64,000 nt of DNA from the NCBI GenBank assembly GCA_031286165.1, contig JAITUU010000015.1:1-64000 (forward strand), read 5' to 3'. The stretch comes from Bacteroidales bacterium. GTDB lineage: Bacteria; Bacteroidota; Bacteroidia; Bacteroidales; UBA1715. The notes under the pieces were generated by a model, which worked only from the letters and a program-made list of their open reading frames with translations, was not told where the DNA came from and searched no databases. This document shows, piece by piece, positions 56,821 through 64,000 of the stretch (the stretch's first letter is position 1; every line of letters starts with the position of its first letter). A program made the translations under genes and the position numbers.

Positions 56821-58743
56821 ATGTATAAACAGCCAAAATCACTCGCCTTCCTGTTTTTTACCGAAATGTGGGAGCGATTCAGTTTTTACGGTATGCGTGC
56901 GTTGCTCACGCTGTATTTAACGCTGCAACTTTTTCGCCATTTGCAGGAACCCGAAAAAAAAGCTGCCGCTTTCGGAATTTATGCCGCCTATGGTGCGCTG
57001 GTGTATGCCACGCCGTTTATTGGCGGTTTGATAGCCGATAAATTTTTAGGTTACAAAAAAGCCATTATTTGGGGCGCAATTCTTATGGCGGTGGGGCATT
57101 TTGTTATGGCTATCGAAAGTGAATTTTTTCTCTACTTGGCGTTGGCATTCCTCATTATCGGCAATGGTTTTTTTAAACCCAACATTTCGTCCATAGTGGG
57201 CAATTTGTATATGGAAAACGACCCGCGCCGCGATAGTGGGTTCACTATTTTTTACATGGGTGTGAATTTGGGTGCGTTTTTTTCGCCGCTCATTTGCGGC
57301 ATTATTGGCGAAACCTTTGGTTGGCATTGGGGTTTTGGCATTGCCGGTTTGGGTATGATTATTGGTTTGGTGGTTTTTATGCGCAATCAAAAAAACTTAG
57401 ACCATAAAGAAAGTATAGATTTCAACAATCCTTCTGCCGAAGTGCAGATAGTACCTGCGCAGATAGGCGCACCGCCCCATGTGGAGGAATTACAGAAAAA
57501 ACGCTTTTTCGGCATTTCGATAGAACACTGTATTTATGCACTCAGTGTGGCTTCGGTGGCAGTATTTGCTCTTCTTGTAAAAAATTACCAATTCATGACC
57601 TACGCGCTTACTCCTTTTGCCGTAGCGGTAGTGCTCATTATTTTTGTAATAGCAGTGCGCAGCCCCAAAGTAGAGCGGCAGCGATTGTTTGTTATTCTTA
57701 TTTTGCTCTTTTTTACGGTATTGTTTTTCGCATTTTTCGAGCAAGCGGGTTCTTCGCTCACGCTGTTTGCCAACGAAAATGTAAATAGAAACCTTTTTTC
57801 GTTTACCGTACCCACTTCGCTCTTTCAGTCGGTCAATCCGCTGTTTATACTTGTGTTGGCAACGCCGCTCACCATGCTGTGGCTGCGTTTGGCAGAGCGT
57901 AAACGCGAACCAAATACGGTGGTAAAATTCTCTTTGGGTTTATTTTTCCTCAGTTTGGGATTTCTGCTCCTTGCCGTAGCACCCTATTTTGTACGCGCTG
58001 TGTCGCTCAATGTGGGCGGTATAGACACGCCGCTCGTGCTCCATATTGCTGCCGTGCCCATGCTTATACTCATAGTGAGTTATATGCTGCAAACCATTGG
58101 TGAACTCTGCCTTTCGCCCATAGGACTTTCTATGGTAACAAAACTTTCGCCGCCGCGCATTACCGCTATGGTAATGGGCGCGTGGTTTCTTTCGAGTGCT
58201 ATGGCGCACCACGTGGCAGGCATTATTGCCAATTTTACCACCCAAGAAGAATCGCCGGTGGAAATTATGATTTCCGATTTTGCCGAGCATCTTCCTGCGC
58301 AATCGCTCACTCTTTCTGCCGAAGAATTTTTTGCTGCGCATACAAACGAAATTTCAGAAACCTATTACACTGCATTCAACGATATATTGAGCGAAAAACC
58401 GCTAAAAGCGGTGTATGAACGCGCTTGGGGAAATTTCAAGCAAACAAACCTTACGCAGTTTATACAAGATTCCGCGCTTGTTTCGCAGGCAATGCTGCAT
58501 AGTTTCAATACCGGATTAGCGCATTTTTACGAGCAAGGCGAACATGCAGTGCTACAAGCAGCGGATAAGCGATTTATAAGCGAAGCGCGTGCCGACACCC
58601 TCAGTCCTTCCACCAAATATTCTTTATTCAATTTGCTGAATTATGCGCGAGTATTTGGTGTGGTGGGTTTAATTGCACTCGTGGCATCGCTCGTACTCTT
58701 TGCTCTTTCGCCCTTTATTACCCGCATGATGCACGAAAATTAG
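56821..58743 (+). CDS. POT family peptide MFS transporter
   Basis: PKSLAFLFFTEMWERFSFYGMRALLTLYLT; GGLIADKFLGYKKAI; GNGFFKPNISSIVGNLY; large soluble insert before the last TM. Confidence 0.95.
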   Translation: MYKQPKSLAFLFFTEMWERFSFYGMRALLTLYLTLQLFRHLQEPEKKAAAFGIYAAYGALVYATPFIGGLIADKFLGYKKAIIWGAILMAVGHFVMAIESEFFLYLALAFLIIGNGFFKPNISSIVGNLYMENDPRRDSGFTIFYMGVNLGAFFSPLICGIIGETFGWHWGFGIAGLGMIIGLVVFMRNQKNLDHKESIDFNNPSAEVQIVPAQIGAPPHVEELQKKRFFGISIEHCIYALSVASVAVFALLVKNYQFMTYALTPFAVAVVLIIFVIAVRSPKVERQRLFVILILLFFTVLFFAFFEQAGSSLTLFANENVNRNLFSFTVPTSLFQSVNPLFILVLATPLTMLWLRLAERKREPNTVVKFSLGLFFLSLGFLLLAVAPYFVRAVSLNVGGIDTPLVLHIAAVPMLILIVSYMLQTIGELCLSPIGLSMVTKLSPPRITAMVMGAWFLSSAMAHHVAGIIANFTTQEESPVEIMISDFAEHLPAQSLTLSAEEFFAAHTNEISETYYTAFNDILSEKPLKAVYERAWGNFKQTNLTQFIQDSALVSQAMLHSFNTGLAHFYEQGEHAVLQAADKRFISEARADTLSPSTKYSLFNLLNYARVFGVVGLIALVASLVLFALSPFITRMMHEN

Positions 58744-58775
58744 TGATTAGAGATTAGTTGTTAGAGATTAGGCAT

Positions 58776-58818
58776 AAAAACCTCTCACGAAACGAAGTTC
58801 GCAGGAGTTTTTCTTTTA
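58776..58818 (+). terminator. Possible imperfect terminator hairpin
   Basis: AAAAACCTCTCACGAAACGAAGTTCGCAGGAGTTTTTCTTTT. Confidence 0.4.
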
Positions 58819-58850
58819 TTAACATATTGTCGTATTAGCACATTAGCATA

Positions 58851-59846
58851 TTAACACATTCTAAATTCATAACCCGAAAGTTCCGCATGTGCCGTAATTA
58901 CAACATGTTTTGCTATCGTTTGTAGAAATTTTCTGTTACTGCCGCCGTGCCCTATGGCAAAATTGAGTTGTGCGGGGGCTACTTCTATGTGTATTGTTTC
59001 GTAGGATTTTTGAACATTGGTTTTGAAAATGTGCAACCACACGTAACTCAACAGTAGTTCTTTGAATGAACTATGATAGGGACCGGCGAGCAAGGCTCCG
59101 TTACTGAGGTCGCTGCTGGGGTGCAGCCCCACGCGCAACACCTGCACGCCGCGTTGTTCAAAGTTTTGATACACCGGCGCAGTCCACGCAAGTGCATCTT
59201 CGAGAGAAAGCGGCGTGTATAATTCTTTGCGCCAGAGTTCCGCAAGCGGCGTATGTGCTACCACCAGAGTAGGGTATATGCGCGTGGAGTGCGCTCCCAA
59301 ATCGCAAATAGTTTGAGCCGTGTGCAAGGCTCTTTGGGCACTGTCGCCGGGCAAGCCTATCATCATTTGCAAGCCTAAGCGAAATCCTGCGCGGCGAATC
59401 AACGTTGCCGCATTCACAATATCTGCCTGTGTGTGTCCGCGCCCCGATTGCCGTAGAACTTCGTCATTGGTAGATTGCGCACCAAGTTCTATATCGAGCA
59501 CGGAATAGTGTTTGAGTAGCGCAAGTGTTTCATTGTCAATGTAATCGGGGCGAGTGGAAATACGAATGCTTTGCACGCGCCCACTGCGAATGTACGGTTG
59601 CACAAGTTGCAAATACTCTTCCTGTTCGCTCAGCGGCATGGCGGTAAATGTGCCGCCAAAAAATGCAATTTGCACCTCAGTTTCGGGTGGTATAGTGTGT
59701 AAATACTGCTCTATACTGTGTGTAATTTCCTTAGTGCTTGGAATATGCACTCTACTGCTAATGTGCTGCTGATTGCAAAATACGCACTGATGCGGACACG
59801 AACGCTGCGGAAAAAATATGGGAATATTGACGTGTTTTTGCTTCAT
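58851..59846 (-). CDS. Radical SAM protein, Elp3/HemN-like N-terminal type
   Basis: IPIFFPQRSCPHQCVFCNQ (CxxxCxxC), IAFFGGTFTAMP, ISTRPDYID, ELGAQSTNDEVLRQSGRGH. ATG at 59846. Confidence 0.92.
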   Translation of the reverse strand: MKQKHVNIPIFFPQRSCPHQCVFCNQQHISSRVHIPSTKEITHSIEQYLHTIPPETEVQIAFFGGTFTAMPLSEQEEYLQLVQPYIRSGRVQSIRISTRPDYIDNETLALLKHYSVLDIELGAQSTNDEVLRQSGRGHTQADIVNAATLIRRAGFRLGLQMMIGLPGDSAQRALHTAQTICDLGAHSTRIYPTLVVAHTPLAELWRKELYTPLSLEDALAWTAPVYQNFEQRGVQVLRVGLHPSSDLSNGALLAGPYHSSFKELLLSYVWLHIFKTNVQKSYETIHIEVAPAQLNFAIGHGGSNRKFLQTIAKHVVITAHAELSGYEFRMC

Positions 59847-59929
59847 GTGTGCAAAATTACATTGTTTTTTCCTATTTTTGAACATCGCAACAAAATCGCG
59901 TTGAAATACCAGTATTTATACCACCTCTC

Positions 59930-61195
59930 ATGATTGCATTTTTCAGTTTTCTTGTATGGAAAGTACCGTTTTTTCGTAATAGTGCTTTGCGCACATGGCA
60001 TATTTTGAGCGCGTTTTACCTCAAATTATGCCTTGCCGTTGCGTTTTTTCTTATATACACGCACTATGCTGCCTATCGTCAGCAGAGCGATTCGCAGGCA
60101 TTTTACCATTCGGCAGCGCAGTTTGCAGGCATTGCATACGCCGATTTCGGCGATTTTGTGCGTGCAAGTGTGGGAATTTCTCCAAAAAATGCTGAAATTG
60201 CAGAACAAATACAGCACATTCCATTGTGGAATCGCCCGTATGATATGGCTGTGCCCAACGATACGCGCTTCACACTCATTCTGTATTCGTGGCTCTATCT
60301 CATTAGTTTTGGTTTTTTACCTCTTATGCTCATTTTCTCGAATATCATAGCATTTTTGGGTTTGTTTGCCTTGTTTCGGGCGTTTTTGCTTGCAGGTAGT
60401 AAAAAACTTCCTGCTGCCATTGCCTGTTTTGCCATTCCGAGCACTCTATTTTGGTCTTCGGGCTTGCTCAAAGAAGTGTGGTTACTGCTCTTTTTAGGCT
60501 TCATACTCTATTCGGCACTGCAATTTTTCGCTACGCGCAACATCCGTTTTGCTCTATTTGCCCTTCTGTGGGCAATCGCCCTCATACACATAAAAATCTA
60601 CATTGCCGCTATTGCGCTGCCGCTTATTGGTATTTTTGCCCTTCGGCGCACATTTCCACGCACCAAAGCGATGGTGTTTTACCTCTGCGCCTTTGGCGGA
60701 TTTGCGTTTGCGGCAATTCTTTTGTGTTTGATTTTCAATTACAATAGCGTAGAAATTATTGTCAATCAGCGCAATACCTTTGTGCGTATGCTCGAATTTC
60801 AAAATCATTCCACCATACTTCTCACTACGTTCAGCGGTTCGTATTTCATGGCGGCACTACACATGCTTGCCGGATTTTTTCAATCACTTCTGCGTCCTTC
60901 GCTCTTCGATGTGCACAATATATGGCTCTTTTTTGCAGGAATTGAGAATACGCTGATAGTAGTATTGATACTTTGTGCACTTTTCTATTGTGTAAAAAAT
61001 AATTGTAAGCCGAGTGATTACGCAATTCTTGCAATCGTTTTTGTGATTGCCGTGTTTGTACTCATAGGATTTACCACACCGAATTTGGGTGCTTTGCAAC
61101 GCTACAAAAGTCCCCTCCTGCCTTTTGTGGTGGTACTATGCGGCAATGCAGTATGCACTTATCGCAATTTTCCTTTCAAAAACTGCGCGGTGTAG
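59930..61195 (+). CDS. Polytopic membrane protein, unknown function
   Basis: Multiple hydrophobic helices across 421 aa; no recognised catalytic motif. Confidence 0.75.
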   Translation: MIAFFSFLVWKVPFFRNSALRTWHILSAFYLKLCLAVAFFLIYTHYAAYRQQSDSQAFYHSAAQFAGIAYADFGDFVRASVGISPKNAEIAEQIQHIPLWNRPYDMAVPNDTRFTLILYSWLYLISFGFLPLMLIFSNIIAFLGLFALFRAFLLAGSKKLPAAIACFAIPSTLFWSSGLLKEVWLLLFLGFILYSALQFFATRNIRFALFALLWAIALIHIKIYIAAIALPLIGIFALRRTFPRTKAMVFYLCAFGGFAFAAILLCLIFNYNSVEIIVNQRNTFVRMLEFQNHSTILLTTFSGSYFMAALHMLAGFFQSLLRPSLFDVHNIWLFFAGIENTLIVVLILCALFYCVKNNCKPSDYAILAIVFVIAVFVLIGFTTPNLGALQRYKSPLLPFVVVLCGNAVCTYRNFPFKNCAV

Positions 61196-63942
61196 GAATC
61201 GCTACATTCGCACACTTGCTCCGGCGTGCCGGCACACACTATGTGTCCGCCTTTATCGCCCCCTTCGGGACCAATGTCGATAATCCAATCGGCACATTTT
61301 ATTACATCTATATTGTGTTCTATTACTACTATGCTGTGTCCTTTTGCTATCAAGCGTTTGAATGATTCCAGCAGTTTGTGAATATCGTGAAAATGCAGTC
61401 CGGTAGTAGGTTCATCGAAAATAAAAAGGCAGGCTTGGTCTTTGCCTTCTTTGCTCAAAAACGATGCGAGTTTCACCCGCTGACTTTCGCCACCCGAAAG
61501 TGTGCTCGAAGATTGTCCTAATTTCATGTAACCCAAACCAACGTCTTGCAGCGGTTTGATTTTTTCCACAATTTTTTGTGTGAGCGAACTTTTATCGCCG
61601 GCAAAAAATGCAATGGCATCGTCTATGGTGAGTTCCAAAATATCGAAAATAGATTTTCCGCGACACAGCACTTCCAACACCTCGTCTTTGAAGCGTTTGC
61701 CACCGCAGGCTTCGCACACAAGTTCTACATCTGCCATAAATTGCATGGCTACGTGTATAGTGCCCTCTCCCTGACATTCTTCGCAACGTCCGCCATCGGT
61801 ATTGAAGGAAAAATGCGCCGGTTTGAAACCCATTTGCTTCGATAAGGGTTGTTCGGCATAGAGTTTGCGAATTTCATCGTAGGCTTTCAAGTACGTTACA
61901 GGATTGGAACGCGAAGAACGCCCAATAGGATTTTGGTCCACAAATTCCACCGAAAAAATACTTTGGTCTATGCCGCCAATACTATCGAAACGCCCAATTT
62001 CCGCACCACTTGCAGCACCCAATTCGCGGGCTACGGCAGGATACAAAATTTTGTGAATGAGCGAAGATTTTCCCGAACCGCTCACGCCGGTAATTACCGT
62101 AAACACGCCCAGAGGAATTTCTACATCTACATTTTTTAAATTATTTTCGCGTGCGCCGCGTATAGAAATTGCCTTCGACCACGCTTTGCGTTTTGCCGGA
62201 AGTTCTATGCGCTCTCTGCCGCACAAATAATCGGCTGTGAGCGAATGTGTTGCCTGCGCCAAATCTGCCACCGTACCTTGAAATACCAATTCACCGCCAA
62301 GCGAACCGGCACCCGGACCAATGTCGATAATTTGGTCGGCGGCACGCATAATTTCTTCGTCATGCTCTACCACAATCACGGTGTTGCCCAACAGCTGCAA
62401 ACTGCGCAATACGCCTATGAGCAAATGAGTGTCGCGTGGGTGCAAGCCAATGCTCGGTTCGTCTAAAATATAAAGCGAACCTACCAAACTGCTGCCCAGC
62501 GAAGTTGCCAAATTAATTCGCTGACTTTCGCCGCCCGAAAGCGAATTGGAAAGGCGGTTGAGGGTTAAGTAGCCCAAGCCAACATTTTGTAAAAATCCCA
62601 ATCGCGATTTGATTTCGAGTACAATTCGGTGTGCAATTTTTTCTTCGTGCGCCGTTAATTGCATAGTTTCAAAAAATGGAACAAGGTCATTGATAGGCAT
62701 TTGCACAATTTTGTCGATAGAAGTTCCTGCCACCTGCACGTACAATGCTTGCGGTTTGAGCCGCGAACCGTGGCACACGGGGCAGGTAGTTTTTCCTTTG
62801 TAGCGTGAAAGCATTACGCGGTACTGAATTTTGTAGGTATTTTCTTCCACCATGTTGAAAAATTGGTCAATGCCGGCAAAATGTGCGCAGCCGTGCCACA
62901 GCATATCTTTATGTTCCTGCGAAAGTTCGTGGTAGGGTTTGTGAATGGGGAATTTTGCCCGCTCGGCACCGCGCACCACATCCATTTTCCACTCACTCAT
63001 TTTTTCGCCGCGCCAGCACATCACCGCATCGTCCCACACCGAAAGCGATTCGTTGGGAATTACCAATTTGGGGTCAATTCCCATAATTTTTCCGAAGCCT
63101 TCGCACTCCGGGCAGGCTCCCAGCGGACTATTGAAACTGAACGTGTGCACCGTAGCTTCTTCAAACTGCATACCATCGGCTTCAAAATCGTTGGAAAAAT
63201 CGTAGCGTTTGTAATTGCCGTTTTTTTGTTCTATAAATACCACGCAGGCATTATTGCCTTCGTAAAATGCCGTTTGCACCGAATCGGCTATGCGAGCCTG
63301 TTCTTCGGTGGAACTCACTACGCGGTCTATGAGTAAATAACTGTCATTGAGTGGAATAGCGATTTTTTGTGCCAAAATATCGTCTATACGCAGCATTTCG
63401 TTATTCACAAAAAGTCGCGAAAATCCTTGCTGTTGCAAATTTTCGAGCGTGCGCGTAAGTGTAGCAATTTCGGCTCGCAATGCCGAAGTTATGAATATTT
63501 TTTTACCCTCGTTTTTCAGAATTGTTTGTACCACATCGTTCACCGAATGGCGTTTTACTTCTTTACCGGAAATAGGCGAAATCACACGCCCGATGCGAGC
63601 ATACAATAATTTCAAGTAATCGTAAATTTCGGTAGAAGTGCCCACCGTAGAGCGTGGATTGGTAGTATTCACTTTTTGCTCAATAGCAATAGCAGGTGGA
63701 ATGCCGCCAATATAATCCACTTCGGGTTTGTGAATTTTACCCAAAAATTGCCGCGCGTATGCAGAAAGACTTTCCACATAGCGGCGTTGCCCTTCGGCAT
63801 AGAGTGTGTCGAACGCCAGCGAAGATTTTCCGCTACCCGAAAGTCCGGTAATTACTATCAGTTTATTACGCTCAATAGAGAGCGACACATTTTTGAGATT
63901 GTGAACGCGGCTGCCTTTTATGTCTATATGTTGTGTGTTCAT
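61159..63942 (-). CDS. uvrA: Excinuclease ABC subunit A
   Basis: [68 protein letters not shown]; zinc finger [14 protein letters not shown]; second ATPase [15 protein letters not shown]. Confidence 0.97.
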   Translation of the reverse strand: MNTQHIDIKGSRVHNLKNVSLSIERNKLIVITGLSGSGKSSLAFDTLYAEGQRRYVESLSAYARQFLGKIHKPEVDYIGGIPPAIAIEQKVNTTNPRSTVGTSTEIYDYLKLLYARIGRVISPISGKEVKRHSVNDVVQTILKNEGKKIFITSALRAEIATLTRTLENLQQQGFSRLFVNNEMLRIDDILAQKIAIPLNDSYLLIDRVVSSTEEQARIADSVQTAFYEGNNACVVFIEQKNGNYKRYDFSNDFEADGMQFEEATVHTFSFNSPLGACPECEGFGKIMGIDPKLVIPNESLSVWDDAVMCWRGEKMSEWKMDVVRGAERAKFPIHKPYHELSQEHKDMLWHGCAHFAGIDQFFNMVEENTYKIQYRVMLSRYKGKTTCPVCHGSRLKPQALYVQVAGTSIDKIVQMPINDLVPFFETMQLTAHEEKIAHRIVLEIKSRLGFLQNVGLGYLTLNRLSNSLSGGESQRINLATSLGSSLVGSLYILDEPSIGLHPRDTHLLIGVLRSLQLLGNTVIVVEHDEEIMRAADQIIDIGPGAGSLGGELVFQGTVADLAQATHSLTADYLCGRERIELPAKRKAWSKAISIRGARENNLKNVDVEIPLGVFTVITGVSGSGKSSLIHKILYPAVARELGAASGAEIGRFDSIGGIDQSIFSVEFVDQNPIGRSSRSNPVTYLKAYDEIRKLYAEQPLSKQMGFKPAHFSFNTDGGRCEECQGEGTIHVAMQFMADVELVCEACGGKRFKDEVLEVLCRGKSIFDILELTIDDAIAFFAGDKSSLTQKIVEKIKPLQDVGLGYMKLGQSSSTLSGGESQRVKLASFLSKEGKDQACLFIFDEPTTGLHFHDIHKLLESFKRLIAKGHSIVVIEHNIDVIKCADWIIDIGPEGGDKGGHIVCAGTPEQVCECSDSYTAQFLKGKLR

Positions 63943-63952
63943 GTGTGGTGGT

Positions 63953-64000
63953 TTACATTCTCTCCGGCACGCGAATACCAAGCAAATTCATAGCCGATTC
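63953..64000 (-). CDS. argS: C-terminal end of arginyl-tRNA synthetase (partial)
   Basis: Reverse-strand translation ...ESAMNLLGIRVPERM*, resembling the ArgRS C-terminus. Confidence 0.65.
   Translation of the reverse strand, partial: ESAMNLLGIRVPERM

Overview
This 64 kb window looks chromosomal and Bacteroidetes-like (probably Bacteroidales or a relative). The evidence is type IX secretion (T9SS)-style giant surface proteins, a fused MurF-alanine racemase, an exbB-exbD-exbD-tonB cluster, many TAnnTTTG (-7) promoter boxes with very short leaders, and AT-rich intergenic micro-repeats. About 10 kb at the left edge is one uninterrupted minus-strand reading frame of at least 3280 codons. The ORF track misses it because its stop lies outside the window. 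It encodes a signal peptide, then about seven RCC1/WG-type repeats (a predicted 7-bladed propeller), then a very long Ig/PKD-like region. The rest is mostly housekeeping genes: slyD, mla-type ABC genes, argE/argH, murF-alr, bioA, bioB, pncC, mltG, pheS, ABC-F, murF, SulP, clpX, POT transporter, uvrA and the argS 3' end. There are also five toxin-antitoxin-like pairs, one with a frameshifted toxin, a tRNA-CAU and a second giant secreted protein (1915 aa). The most noteworthy observations are: (i) the giant RCC1-propeller/Ig protein; (ii) a stand-alone C-terminal half of leucyl-tRNA synthetase with its own promoter-like box and no N-terminal half nearby; (iii) a compact four-hairpin intergenic RNA candidate upstream of clpX; (iv) a near-identical promoter cassette reused at several loci; (v) MITE-like palindromes, one lying in the predicted leader of pncC. 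I found no CRISPR array, rRNA, prophage or complete transposon. I cannot point to a complete new multi-gene system with confidence.
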